Assembly (NCBI GenBank): GCA_002700865.1
Contig: PAFB01000110.1
Location: forward strand, 1-21,587
From: Rhodospirillaceae bacterium
Lineage (GTDB): Bacteria; Pseudomonadota; Alphaproteobacteria; UBA7985
Direction: 5' to 3'
DNA length: 21,587 bases
Below are positions 7,370 through 15,556 of the stretch, one piece after another. Under the pieces are notes generated by a model. It did not search any database. It was not told the origin of the DNA and was given only the letters and a program-made list of their open reading frames with translations. Every line of letters begins with the position of its first letter. Positions within the stretch are counted from its first letter, which is position 1. Both the position numbers and the translations under genes were made by a program.

Positions 7370-7480
7370 TTAATTGGCGGTTAGTAGATGCGCCATAATC
7401 TTCGCGGCTGCTGCCTCAAATTCGCCTGCGAATTCAACGGGGCACCCGTCTCTAGGGTCTCTTGCTGCTGCCGCGGTCAT
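7370..7480 (-). CDS. Possible 36-residue small ORF, unknown
   Basis: A minus-strand frame from ATG (7478-7480) to TAA (7370-7372) encodes MTAAAARDPRDGCPVEFAGE followed by a short Ala-rich, helix-like C-terminal half. It lies between the end of the fumarylacetoacetate-hydrolase-family gene and the znu operator, on the same strand as both. The ribosome binding site is weak (AGG about 13 bases upstream) and I recognise no family. It may be chance. Confidence 0.2.
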   Translation of the reverse strand: MTAAAARDPRDGCPVEFAGEFEAAAAKIMAHLLTAN

Positions 7481-7537
7481 CGTTGCTGTCAAACCTGCTT
7501 TGCAAGTTCGGAGCAGGATAACCCCGGTCACGGTGCT

Positions 7538-8674
7538 TCAGATCAGTCCGCGCGCAGCGAGGTTCCGCATCAGATGGCTGACGCCAAAGGTCCAGGCGGG
7601 GCATTCTGTTGATCGGCGCACAGTGTTGTTCAATGTACCCAAATCCGGCGAGCTGATTGTTACCTGATCACCCATTTTGTGAGTAAAGCCCTCGCCGGGG
7701 GTATCTCGATCCTGCGTTGGTGAGAACAGGGTGCCGAGGTAGAGCATGAGGCCGTCAGGGTACTGATGATGGCGTCCGATGGTCTGGGTGACGAGATCGG
7801 AGGGATCGCGGCTGATTTCACCCATGGACGATGTGCCATTAAGCGTGAAACCGTCCTCGCCAGTCACGCGAAGCGTGAGCTTTGCCCGGCGCACTGCGTC
7901 CATGTCAAAGCCTGTGTCGAACAAGCGGATCATAGGGCCAATGGCCGACGAGGCGTTGTTGTCCTTGGCTTTGCTGAGTAACAGCGCAGAGCGCCCCTCG
8001 ACATCGCGCAAATTCACGTCATTCCCAAGCGTTGCCCCAACGATGCGCCCTTGCGAAGACACCGCCAGAACGATCTCAGGCTCTGGGTTGTTCCAGTTTG
8101 ACATGGGATGCAGGCCGATTTCAGCTCCCGGACCGACCGATGAAAGGGTTTGCGCCTTGGAAAAGACCTCGGCATCCGGTCCGATCCCAACTTCCAGATA
8201 CTGGCTCCAAAGGCCTTCTTGCTGCAGCGCTGCCTTAACCTGCTGCGCCTGCTCGGAACCGGGCGTGATCGCGCTGAGGCTGGTGCCAATGCGGGCACCG
8301 ATGCGGGTGCGAATGTCTTCGGCCATGGCCGGGTTGCCGGCGGCCCGTTCCTCAATCACGCGCTCCACCATCGACCCAGCAAAAGTGACCCCGCAAGCTT
8401 TGATTGCCTGCAAGTCGCACGGGGCAAGAAAGTGAAGCCTGTCAGGGTGGGGCACGACAGCGGCCAAAGCCTCTGCCGTGCCCAGATCAGTACCAGCCGC
8501 GCCGGTAACATAACCAGCCGGGTCGTCCATCTCGCAAATATCGCGCACCAAAGGCGCGCGCGGGCTGGTAATGTCCCAGACCCGGCCCTGGCGAAGGGTC
8601 ACGACCGACGGACCCCCAGCAGCCGGGTTCCACACGCGACCCAACAGGACGCCCGTCGCAGGGAAAATGGTCAT
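7538..8674 (-). CDS. Fumarylacetoacetate hydrolase family protein (possible sugar-acid dehydratase)
   Basis: About 378 residues with a C-terminal FAH-type fold. Metal-ligand candidates are E198 and E200 (NNPEPEIVLAV) and D219 (LGNDVNLRD); the KAKDNNASSAIGP stretch at 235-247 is the family active-site strand. Length and the segment LAPCDLQAIKACGVTF resemble the subgroup annotated as 2-keto-3-deoxy-pentonate dehydratases, so removal of water from a keto-deoxy sugar acid is a reasonable guess but not shown. Start ATG at 8672-8674 has only GGAA close upstream; a frame extension to 8743 exists but looks non-coding. Two small barrel-type proteins lie upstream on the same strand, with 77 and 129-base gaps, so a loose operon is possible. 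Confidence 0.85.
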   Translation of the reverse strand: MTIFPATGVLLGRVWNPAAGGPSVVTLRQGRVWDITSPRAPLVRDICEMDDPAGYVTGAAGTDLGTAEALAAVVPHPDRLHFLAPCDLQAIKACGVTFAGSMVERVIEERAAGNPAMAEDIRTRIGARIGTSLSAITPGSEQAQQVKAALQQEGLWSQYLEVGIGPDAEVFSKAQTLSSVGPGAEIGLHPMSNWNNPEPEIVLAVSSQGRIVGATLGNDVNLRDVEGRSALLLSKAKDNNASSAIGPMIRLFDTGFDMDAVRRAKLTLRVTGEDGFTLNGTSSMGEISRDPSDLVTQTIGRHHQYPDGLMLYLGTLFSPTQDRDTPGEGFTHKMGDQVTISSPDLGTLNNTVRRSTECPAWTFGVSHLMRNLAARGLI

Positions 8675-8751
8675 GGTTCCGTATCTGCCTCTATCTGTAC
8701 TTGCTTTGCCGGCCAGTCTGCCGTCAGCAAGCGCAGGTCGCAACCCGGCCC

Positions 8752-9045
8752 TTAGTCGGCACCTGCCAGATAAGTGACCGTGAACTCGCCTTCCAGACGC
8801 GGACCGAGGAAGTCCATAAGGCCGCCATCAGTCCGGAACTTGAGGTAAGCTTGGTGCTTCTCTTTGCTTGACCACAGTTCGTAAAGAAGGATGGTTTTAT
8901 TGTCTTCAGCCAACCAAGTCTCGATGTGCTCAAACCCATCGAAGTCGCGCGTGATGACGTACCCGTCGTCCCCCTTTGACCACTCAATAAAGTCTTGTGC
9001 ACCCTGTTCGGTAAACTGTGCTTCTGCGATTACGACAACAGTCAT
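8752..9045 (-). CDS. Antibiotic biosynthesis monooxygenase (ABM)-like small protein
   Basis: 97 residues from the ATG at 9043-9045, which has AAGGGG four bases upstream. The pattern beta-strand (MTVVVIAEAQF), helix (GAQDFIEWSK), strand (DGYVITRDFDGFEHI), strand (KTILLYELWSSKEKHQAYLK) and final strand (EFTVTYL) fits the dimeric alpha/beta-barrel ABM fold. The W-S-S-K-E-x-H-Q-A-Y stretch is characteristic of YgiN/quinol-monooxygenase-like members. Members oxidise quinol-like or polyketide substrates without cofactors, or have no known activity. The actual substrate is unknown. It sits between the FAH-family gene and another, duplicated barrel protein. Confidence 0.7.
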   Translation of the reverse strand: MTVVVIAEAQFTEQGAQDFIEWSKGDDGYVITRDFDGFEHIETWLAEDNKTILLYELWSSKEKHQAYLKFRTDGGLMDFLGPRLEGEFTVTYLAGAD

Positions 9046-9174
9046 AATACCCCTTAAATGCAATCACGATGATTAAGGGACAGCGGGAACGTGTCGCTGC
9101 CCATGAGGACCCTGTGCGCCGATTGCTGAGTGCTTGCGGGCCTCAATGTCGATGGATGAAGAAACCCAGCGGCG

Positions 9175-9708
9175 TCAGTCCAACTCAAGCGGTTCCAGAC
9201 GCCAGATCCGAGCTTGCTCATTGATCCGCGTGACATGCTCCTTGACCTCTGGCCGTTCGAGGTGTGCGGCGACCTGCTCGGGCGTACCTGTGCCCTCTAC
9301 GAGGACGGCAACGCTGTGATCATCAACGATGGCAAAAACTTCATTGCGGGTCAGGCGCTTTTCATCGGTTGACCAGACCTTGATCCATTCTTCCGCGCTT
9401 TCATTCTCAAACGTAAAAATGCCGAAGTAGAGACCCGGACCGTCGTCGTCTTGCAGGTCGTGCGCCTGATAGACCGAAGCGGTCTCCTGCATCCGCGCGA
9501 TATGCGCTTGAATTTCGGGATCAGCGCCATGTTTTGAAAGTTGATCGAAGTCCGTTACTTCCCACGTAAAGAGCACTTCGCCATCATTGGCGATTCCAAG
9601 TGTTTCTTCCGTTGTAAAGCTAGCCCGATTGACAGCTTGATTATTGTAGAAGGCAACCCAGTCTGCATGCATGCCTTTAGCAAATTTACTATGAGCAACT
9701 ACTCTCAT
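9175..9708 (-). CDS. Unknown protein made of two tandem ferredoxin-like repeats
   Basis: 177 residues; no named family recognised. The protein is an internal duplication: DPEIQAHIARM (residues 63-73) and RPEVKEHVTRI (152-162) align with a period of about 89 residues, and the strands before each (GEVLFTWEVTDFDQLSKH and HSVAVLVEGTGTPEQVAAH) also match. This is the layout of a fused dimer of alpha/beta-barrel (ABM-like) subunits. No signal peptide or membrane segment. I chose the ATG at 9706-9708 with GGAG nine bases upstream; a start at 9726 would add six residues. Same strand as the ABM-like gene downstream, 129 bases away. Confidence 0.7.
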   Translation of the reverse strand: MRVVAHSKFAKGMHADWVAFYNNQAVNRASFTTEETLGIANDGEVLFTWEVTDFDQLSKHGADPEIQAHIARMQETASVYQAHDLQDDDGPGLYFGIFTFENESAEEWIKVWSTDEKRLTRNEVFAIVDDHSVAVLVEGTGTPEQVAAHLERPEVKEHVTRINEQARIWRLEPLELD

Positions 9709-9805
9709 GGTATAATTCTCCATCACTGATTCAGATTATGAACCAACAATGATCGAAGGAATAAATATAGCAACGTCCAAACATTGATACGAGAAGGAAT
9801 ATTAA

Positions 9806-9844
9806 ATGAGTAAAATTTGTCTATCAAATAGAGTTATTTGTTAG
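9806..9844 (+). other. 12-codon leader-like ORF followed by a small hairpin
   Basis: A very short frame reading MSKICLSNRVIC has an excellent ribosome binding site (AGAAGGA at 9792-9798, seven bases before ATG). Its stop TAG overlaps a small hairpin, AGGG-TAAA-CCCT (9843-9854), followed by CTTTTATT. The arrangement resembles a leader peptide with an attenuator, but the stem has only four base pairs and the next plus-strand gene starts 185 bases on. It may be chance in AT-rich DNA. Confidence 0.2.
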
Positions 9845-9968
9845 GGTAAACCCTCTTTTATTATGCAGCACGTGTGGGGTGAGTTAATTTCAAATAACGC
9901 GGTTTGCGTTCCGTCTGTTGCCATGGGTGATGGTCAGTTTTTTTGAGATTGTCACTCAAACCTAGCCC

Positions 9969-9998
9969 TTGACATTTTTCGGCCCTTCCCTCTCTGAA
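9969..9998 (+). promoter_or_regulatory. Possible promoter of the rnd-lpt cluster
   Basis: TTGACA at 9969-9974 is a perfect -35 element about 55 bases before the exonuclease start. With a spacer of 18 bases the -10 candidate is TCTGAA (9993-9998), which is poor, so the call rests on the -35 element and position. Confidence 0.35.
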
Positions 9999-10029
9999 TG
10001 CCTGCCTGAATCAACGTTCGAGAGCGCGC

Positions 10030-10680
10030 ATGGCGAATTTTTATCATCAAGACGATCTGCCCGCAGACATCGATCTCGGACCCGTGTTTGCCATTGATAC
10101 CGAGACCATGGGCCTGAACCTGATCCGTGATCGGCTGTGCGTTGTGCAGGTGAGCAGCGGTGATGGTAATGCGCACGTGGTCCAGATGCCTCAACGCCGA
10201 ACAGCCGGTGAAACGCCCTTGGCTGGTGCCGGCATAGCCGCAGCGCCCAACCTTTGCCGGCAACTGGCTGATCCCGCGCGCCTCAAGTTGATGCACTATG
10301 CCCGCTTTGACATCGCCAGCGTCTATGCCTACCTCGGCGTTCTGATGACGAATATTTACTGCACCAAACTTGCCAGCCGCATGGTGCGAACCTCGACGGA
10401 TCGCCACGGTTTGCGGGACCTGTGCAAGGAGCTTCTGGGGGTCGAGTTGTCCAAAGTGCAGCAGAGCAGCGATTGGGGGACTGAAACCCTGTCGTCCGAG
10501 CAGGTTGATTACGCTGCTTCCGACGTTCTTCACCTGCATGGGCTCAAAGCCGCGCTGGACCTTATTCTGGTGCGTGAAGGCCGCGCTGACCTGGCGCAAA
10601 AGTGCTTCGACTTCCTGCCCCATCGCGCGCAGCTTGACCTTCTGGGTTGGGAAGAGCGCGATATCTTTGCGCATTCCTGA
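10030..10680 (+). CDS. Ribonuclease D-like 3'-5' exonuclease
   Basis: 216 residues, a stand-alone DEDDy exonuclease domain without the C-terminal HRDC domains of full RNase D (about 375 residues in E. coli). Catalytic residues are D23 and E25 (AIDTETMGL), D94 (MHYARFD) and the Y161-x3-D165 motif in YAASDVLHL. Such enzymes trim RNA 3' ends with two metal ions in the cytoplasm; the RNA target is not known. ATG at 10030 with GAGAG just upstream. The short form placed just before lptC-lptA-lptB is common in alphaproteobacteria. The next gene begins eight bases after its stop. Confidence 0.88.
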   Translation: MANFYHQDDLPADIDLGPVFAIDTETMGLNLIRDRLCVVQVSSGDGNAHVVQMPQRRTAGETPLAGAGIAAAPNLCRQLADPARLKLMHYARFDIASVYAYLGVLMTNIYCTKLASRMVRTSTDRHGLRDLCKELLGVELSKVQQSSDWGTETLSSEQVDYAASDVLHLHGLKAALDLILVREGRADLAQKCFDFLPHRAQLDLLGWEERDIFAHS

Positions 10681-10688
10681 GCTGAACG

Positions 10689-11012
10689 ATGACAGCGCGT
10701 GGGGTCATGATCAGCGTGTCGCGCCTTGGCGCACTGGCTGCTTTGGTGTTGGCGCTTGGATATCTTGGCTTTGACCATCTGACCCGACCGCAACCCCTCG
10801 ACGCCTCACCGCGCGTTTTCGCTGCTGAAACACCGCTGGACAAAGTGCCAGAGGCGGTCCGGGATGGAGCGGCTGGTTTGGGCTTGCACGGCACCGTCGC
10901 CATAGAAGGACCAGATGGGTCTCGTCTGTCTTCGGAAACCGGTGCTGTACTCGATCCTCTTACCGGCAATATAGACCTGCTTGGCACCTCAAAGCTGTCC
11001 ACCACGCGCTGA
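10689..11012 (+). CDS. lptC: Short LptC-like inner-membrane protein
   Basis: 107 residues with one N-terminal transmembrane helix (about residues 12-30, LGALAALVLALGYLGFD) and a short periplasmic part. LptC normally has about 190-220 residues: a helix plus a twisted beta-jelly-roll that passes LPS from LptB2FG to LptA. Here only the end of that fold seems present: GTVAIEGPDGSRLSSETGAV followed by GNIDLLGTSKLS resembles the last strands of LptC, which include the LptA-contact edge. Between rnd and lptA there is no room for a full-length gene and no other frame continues it, so this is either a shortened LptC or a replacement. Position between rnd-like and lptA is the main reason for the call. 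Start ATG 10689; ATG 10707 is an alternative. Confidence 0.55.
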   Translation: MTARGVMISVSRLGALAALVLALGYLGFDHLTRPQPLDASPRVFAAETPLDKVPEAVRDGAAGLGLHGTVAIEGPDGSRLSSETGAVLDPLTGNIDLLGTSKLSTTR

Positions 11013-11051
11013 TTGGCCAGCCGGGCCTAAGTGCTGTAGATTTCTTTCATC

Positions 11052-11801
11052 ATGATCCGTCTTCTCATCGCATCCTTACTGGCCATGCTCGCCGCCCCGC
11101 TTGCTGCGCATTCAGAGTCACGTGCCACCGGCGTTGGGTTTGACCTGACAGCCACAGGTGGCATCCGCTTTCTCGCTGACGCGGGCCTATATGAGGCGTC
11201 GGGCGAGGTTCAGCTGGTGGTGGGCGACTGGGTCGTGCTGGCAGACCGCGTGGTTGCGGCGCTGGATACGGCGCAGGACCAGGTTGCCTCGCTCACGGCC
11301 GAAGGCACCGTATTTGTCCAAAACGATACCTTCAAAGCCCGCGCAGACTCCCTCGACTTGCGGTTTGCCGACACGCTCGTCAGTCTGAAGGGAACCCCGG
11401 TCAGCGTGCAGATGGGCGGGGAGCAGCGGTTCGTCTCGATAGGAAGTCTTCGATACAGCGTGACCGGCGGCATCCTCACCATTCCGCAGGATTTCGTCAT
11501 GCAGGTCAGCGGCGCAACCATCGCCGGGGGACAGGCCCGCCTGAAGCTGAGCGACGGGAGCTTGCAGGCGCTTGACGTGACCGGCGGTGTTGAGGTTCAG
11601 CGCGGAGACTTTCGCGCAGCAGCTGAAGCCCTGAACTACGCGCCCGGCGTCGGGACCTTGTTGTTGGAGGGTGCGGTGGTGCTGCAGAGTGGGGAGGTGC
11701 TGCTGTCAGGGGCCAGCGCGAGTTTTGACCTCGACACCGGTGCCGTCCAGATCAGCAATGACAGCAACCAGCGCATTTTCGGCGCGCTTAGCGACCAATG
11801 A
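11052..11801 (+). CDS. lptA: LPS transport periplasmic protein LptA (OstA family)
   Basis: 249 residues. Residues 1-19 are a signal peptide ending PLAA. The rest is repeated short beta strands of the OstA/LptA type, for example GLYEASGEVQLVVGDWVVLA, ALDVTGGVEVQRGDFRAAAE and GTLLLEGAVVLQSGEVLLSG, the pattern that builds the periplasmic beta-jelly-roll filament carrying LPS between LptC and LptD. It is longer than E. coli LptA (185). No clear ribosome binding site precedes the ATG at 11052. Its stop overlaps the lptB start by four bases (ATGA). Confidence 0.85.
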   Translation: MIRLLIASLLAMLAAPLAAHSESRATGVGFDLTATGGIRFLADAGLYEASGEVQLVVGDWVVLADRVVAALDTAQDQVASLTAEGTVFVQNDTFKARADSLDLRFADTLVSLKGTPVSVQMGGEQRFVSIGSLRYSVTGGILTIPQDFVMQVSGATIAGGQARLKLSDGSLQALDVTGGVEVQRGDFRAAAEALNYAPGVGTLLLEGAVVLQSGEVLLSGASASFDLDTGAVQISNDSNQRIFGALSDQ

Positions 11802-12526
11802 GCGCCGACGTCTCCGGATTGATCGTCGAAGATCTACGGGTCAAACGCGAGGGGAAAACCGTGGTTCATGGCGTCAGCCTGTCCGTCAAGCCGGGACAGA
11901 TCGTGGGGCTGATTGGTCCGAATGGCGCGGGCAAGAGCACGGCTTTTCATGCGCTGATCGGTCTGATCGCCTGTGAGGCGACAACGCTGACATTGGCAGG
12001 GCGCGACCTGAGACGGCTGGCGATGTTCCAGCGGGCGCGCTGTGGCCTTGGGTATCTGCCCCAGGAAGCGTCAATTTTTCAGGGGCTGACGGTGAGCAAC
12101 AACCTCCGCGCCGTTATGGAAATAGCGCTGCCACGGCAGGAACGCGCGGCTTGTCTGCGCCAGCTACTGTTGGATTTCGACCTCGAAGCCGTATCCGGTC
12201 AGCCTGCGGATACCTTGTCCGGCGGGCAGCGTCGCCGGTTGGAAATCGCCCGGACCATGGCAAGCCGCCCTTCTGTGGTGCTGCTGGACGAGCCTTTCGC
12301 GGGTGTCGATCCAATTGCGATTGAAGGATTGCAGCGCGCCATTCGAAAAATACAGGACTCAGGCGTGGGCGTGCTGATCACCGATCACAACGTCCGCGAC
12401 ACGCTCAAACTCGTTGACCACGCGATTCTGATTGATCAGGGCACCGTGCTGATTGAGGGCGATCCCGCCACAATTGTTGCAGATGATTCAGCTAGGAAGC
12501 GCTATTTCGGCGAGGATTTTCACTAG
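11798..12526 (+). CDS. lptB: LPS export ABC transporter ATP-binding protein LptB
   Basis: 242 residues, the normal LptB length. Walker A is GPNGAGKST (40-48), the Q-loop is in YLPQEASIF (the Q-E-x-S-I-F form typical of LptB), the signature is LSGGQ (140-144), Walker B is VVLLDEP (160-166) followed by FAGVDPIAI, and the switch histidine is in ITDHNVRDT. It powers extraction of LPS from the inner membrane with LptF and LptG, which are not in this window. Translation is coupled to lptA through the ATGA overlap. A 249-base gap follows before rpoN. Confidence 0.95.
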   Translation: MSADVSGLIVEDLRVKREGKTVVHGVSLSVKPGQIVGLIGPNGAGKSTAFHALIGLIACEATTLTLAGRDLRRLAMFQRARCGLGYLPQEASIFQGLTVSNNLRAVMEIALPRQERAACLRQLLLDFDLEAVSGQPADTLSGGQRRRLEIARTMASRPSVVLLDEPFAGVDPIAIEGLQRAIRKIQDSGVGVLITDHNVRDTLKLVDHAILIDQGTVLIEGDPATIVADDSARKRYFGEDFH

Positions 12527-12775
12527 GCTTGGCTCTGATCGGCATACTCAGGTCCGATAATGCCCGCCGTTGTGGCGTAAATAACGCAAAGGGTCTTGCA
12601 ATCTTCGAGCCAAGTCGCAAACTCTGGCCCACGACGGGTGATCTCAGGTAAGGGTAGTGTGATTTAGAGAACATTTTGGCGAACAAGCTGAAGTAGTTTA
12701 TGGCTTTATGAGATTTAATGTCGCGCTGCGTAGGTATTATCGGGCGAATGCGGCGGATAATTTAGGATTGTAAAC
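12527..12775. other. Intergenic region upstream of rpoN
   Basis: No gene is seen in this 249-base stretch. It has a small imperfect palindrome, GCGT-AAATA-ACGC, near 12574-12586, and AT-rich patches that could hold a promoter, with no convincing -35/-10 pair. AGGA at 12764-12767 is the rpoN ribosome binding site, eight bases before its GTG. Confidence 0.5.
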
Positions 12776-14266
12776 GTGGCAATTTCGCAAAACCTAGCGC
12801 TAAAACAGGGTCAATCCCTGGTCATGACGCCGCAATTGCAGCAAGCGATCAAGCTGCTGCAGCTGTCGAACGTAGAGCTGGGCGAATACATCGAAAGCGA
12901 GCTGGAAAAGAACCCTCTGCTGGAGCGTGATGACTCCCCGGCAGAACCCCGCGCTGCCGCTGAAACGCCGCCCGAAACACCAACTGAAACACCAAGTCCG
13001 GAACTGGCGCCGCTCGACGACAATCGCGCTGCAATGGGCGAGATTGATGACACCTGGCAAGGGCGCGACGATACCGCAGATGCGCAAGTGGGGGCGTCGG
13101 TTGCCTTTGAGAACTGGGGCAGCGGCGGCAGTCGATCTTTTGACGGTGGCGAAGAGTTTGACCTCGAAAATCGCCTGGCGTCCGCAGAGTCACTGCGCGA
13201 CCGCATTGTCAGCCAGATCAACATCGATCTTGATGACCCAGCCGACCGGATGATTGCCTTTACGCTGATGGAAAATCTGGATGAGGCCGGTTATCTGCGT
13301 ATTTCGCTCGACGACATTGCCGAACGCATGGACTGCCCCTTGAGCCACGTTGAATCGGTACTTCGGCACATGCAGGGGTTCGAGCCTACGGGTATTTTCG
13401 CCCGTGATCTCAAGGAATGCCTGACGCTGCAACTGGCGGAAATGCGGGTTTTGGACGGTCCGATGATGGGCTTGTTGGAGAACCTCGATTTGCTGGCAAA
13501 CGGCGACTTACCGCGGCTGGTCAAGGTCTGCCGCATGAGTCAGGACGTGCTGGTTGAACGCATTCGCCTGCTGCGCTCGGTCAACCCAAAGCCAGCGTCG
13601 CTCTATTCCAACGACAGCGCCCATGTTGTAACACCTGACGTGCTGCTGCGGCCCAACCCAGCGGGCGGCTGGATTGTGGAGTTGAACCCGGAAAACCTCC
13701 CGCGCGTGTTGGTGAGCAACACTTATTCTGGCCTCGTTACCCAGGGCAAGTTGCGCAAGGAAGACAAGGAATACCTGAACGAGCAGCTTCAGACAGCCAA
13801 CTGGCTGGTCAAGGCCCTGCACCAGCGCGCCACCACAATCATGAAGGTTGCCTCCACAATCGTCGAGCGGCAGGAGCTGTTCTTTGCCAAAGGCGTCCAA
13901 TACCTCAAGCCACTGATTCTGCGTGATATTTCTGAGGCAGTGGAGATACATGAGTCGACGGTCTCACGGGCAACCACCAACAAATATATCAGCACGCCTC
14001 GCGGTATGTTCGAGCTGAAATACTTTTTCACCGCATCAATCGCCGCATCGGGTGACGGTGAGGCGCATTCGGCTGAGGCGGTCCGGCATCGGATCAAAAA
14101 CCTGATTGACGCCGAGCAGGCAAACGCCATCCTCTCTGACGATACGATCGTTTCGATGCTGAATGCGGAAGGCGTCGATATTGCCCGCCGGACGGTTGCC
14201 AAGTATCGCGAAGCGCTGCGCATTCCGTCTTCGGTCAAGCGCCGTCGGCTGAAGGCACTCGCGTAG
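12776..14266 (+). CDS. rpoN: RNA polymerase sigma-54 factor
   Basis: 496 residues, standard length. Region I begins at once with LALKQGQSLVMTPQLQQAIK and continues through the Gln/Leu-rich activator-responsive segment; an acidic Pro/Glu-rich linker (about residues 53-120) follows; then the core-binding domain, an HTH segment (DISEAVEIHESTVSRATTNK) that reads the -12 element, and the RpoN box ARRTVAKYRE (470-479) that reads the -24 element. It directs transcription of nitrogen-related and other genes with enhancer-binding activators. The start is GTG at 12776, supported by AGGA eight bases upstream and by alignment of the first residues with the family. hpf and ptsN follow, as usual. Confidence 0.97.
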   Translation: MAISQNLALKQGQSLVMTPQLQQAIKLLQLSNVELGEYIESELEKNPLLERDDSPAEPRAAAETPPETPTETPSPELAPLDDNRAAMGEIDDTWQGRDDTADAQVGASVAFENWGSGGSRSFDGGEEFDLENRLASAESLRDRIVSQINIDLDDPADRMIAFTLMENLDEAGYLRISLDDIAERMDCPLSHVESVLRHMQGFEPTGIFARDLKECLTLQLAEMRVLDGPMMGLLENLDLLANGDLPRLVKVCRMSQDVLVERIRLLRSVNPKPASLYSNDSAHVVTPDVLLRPNPAGGWIVELNPENLPRVLVSNTYSGLVTQGKLRKEDKEYLNEQLQTANWLVKALHQRATTIMKVASTIVERQELFFAKGVQYLKPLILRDISEAVEIHESTVSRATTNKYISTPRGMFELKYFFTASIAASGDGEAHSAEAVRHRIKNLIDAEQANAILSDDTIVSMLNAEGVDIARRTVAKYREALRIPSSVKRRRLKALA

Positions 14267-14430
14267 CACCGAGGCCTTAGGCAAGCCTGCGTGCATCAGC
14301 ATCGTCCTGATCACTTTATCCCCTGAATTGTCGATTTTTGCGGCCTAAGCATTTGCAGGCTCAGGGTCGGGGTCTTACCTTTGAGGAAGGGTCATTTTGA
14401 TCCGTTCGTCTCAACCGCAAGGAGGACCGC

Positions 14431-15009
14431 ATGCAGATTTCCGTAACGTCTCGCCACATGGATGTAAGCACCGCTCTGGAGGAGCGTGCAAACAGCGTTA
14501 TTCAAGACATGCTCGAAAAGTACTTTGGCCACGGCCTGAGTGCAGACGTTGTTTTCTCCAAGGGCGCTGGCGGTTTCCACTGCATGATTACCGTCCACGT
14601 CCATCGCAATCTCGAACTTCAGGCCAGCGACGAGCAGGGCGACGCCCACGCGGCACTTGATCAGGCTGCTGAAAAGCTGGCAAAGCGTTTGCGCCGGTAT
14701 AAGCGCAAGTTGAATGACCATCGCGGCCTTGCAGAGCAGGCAGGAGCCCGCGCCGCACGCACCATGGTCGTCGAAGCCCCCGTTGATGATGCCGAAGAAG
14801 ATTCGTCTAGTGACGCAGAAGATGCGGGCCAATTCGCTACTATTGTTGCGGAAAAGCAAACAGATATTCAGAAGTTGACCATAAGCCAGGCCGTCGCTCG
14901 GCTGGATTTATCCGGGTTGAACGCACTGCTGTTCGAATCAGATGGCAGGGTCAACCTCGTATATCGGCGAAATGATGGTAATATCGGATGGATTGATCCC
15001 GGTCAGTAA
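14431..15009 (+). CDS. hpf: Ribosome hibernation promoting factor, long form
   Basis: 192 residues. The N-terminal domain (about 1-100: MQISVTSRHMDVSTALEERA onwards) is the RaiA/HPF fold that binds the 30S decoding centre; an acidic linker rich in Asp, Glu and Ser spans about 112-135; and the C-terminal domain (about 138-190, with FESDGRVNLVYRRNDGNIGW) is the dimerisation domain of long HPF that joins ribosomes into inactive 100S dimers. Start ATG has a near-perfect AAGGAGG at 14419-14425, five bases upstream. It follows rpoN by 164 bases, its usual place, and precedes ptsN. Confidence 0.93.
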   Translation: MQISVTSRHMDVSTALEERANSVIQDMLEKYFGHGLSADVVFSKGAGGFHCMITVHVHRNLELQASDEQGDAHAALDQAAEKLAKRLRRYKRKLNDHRGLAEQAGARAARTMVVEAPVDDAEEDSSSDAEDAGQFATIVAEKQTDIQKLTISQAVARLDLSGLNALLFESDGRVNLVYRRNDGNIGWIDPGQ

Positions 15010-15045
15010 GGGATCACAGGGGACAGGCGAAGGCCTTGCCCTTCG

Positions 15046-15519
15046 ATGTTCAAACTTTCGAGCCGAGGCGCACCATTGAACGACGTTCTTGTGTCACCGA
15101 CATTCATCGATGCGAGTGTTAGTGCAACGAGCAAGCGACACTTGCTGTTGTCTCTGGCCCAACGCGTTGCCGCGCCTTACGGTGTCGAGGAGCGTGATGT
15201 GCTGGAGGCTTTGCAGGCGCGGGAGCAGGAAGGCTCAACCGGCGCTGGTAATGGCGTGGCAATTCCGCATGCCAAAATCGCCGGCTTGCAGCGCACGGTG
15301 ACCTACTTTGCCCGTCTCGACGAACCGGTGGACTATGACTCTCTCGACGACCAACCGGTTGACTTGATTTTCCTGATTCTTGCGCCGGAAAGCTCCAACG
15401 GCGACCATTTGAAACTGCTTGCACGGGTGTCACGGGCGTTTAAAGAGGCTGCATTTCGGGATCGCCTGCGCGGTGCCGAAGATGCCTCTGCGCTGGATGT
15501 GTTGCTCAACGCTGACTAG
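15046..15519 (+). CDS. ptsN: Nitrogen-PTS phosphocarrier EIIA(Ntr)
   Basis: 157 residues of the PTS EIIA type 2 fold. The phosphorylated histidine is H75 in GNGVAIPHAKIAG. It receives phosphate from the NPr protein and signals nitrogen and potassium status rather than moving sugar. Start is uncertain: ATG at 15046 has GAAGG 12 bases upstream, while TTG at 15076 has GAGG seven bases upstream and gives 147 residues starting at LNDVLVSPTF, which aligns with where most family members begin. The TTG may be the true start. The gene is convergent with the minus-strand membrane-protein gene, 37 bases away. Confidence 0.92.
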   Translation: MFKLSSRGAPLNDVLVSPTFIDASVSATSKRHLLLSLAQRVAAPYGVEERDVLEALQAREQEGSTGAGNGVAIPHAKIAGLQRTVTYFARLDEPVDYDSLDDQPVDLIFLILAPESSNGDHLKLLARVSRAFKEAAFRDRLRGAEDASALDVLLNAD

Positions 15520-15556
15520 GCCGCTGCCCCGGCAACACAGCGCTGCACCAACTTGA

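Noticed and set aside
14267..14430. Sigma-54 promoter between rpoN and hpf
   Set aside because: I looked for a TGGCAC-N5-TTGC pattern and found no acceptable match.
15522..15542. CGCTG/CAGCG hairpin after ptsN as a terminator
   Set aside because: The stem has only five base pairs with an 11-base loop and no T run.
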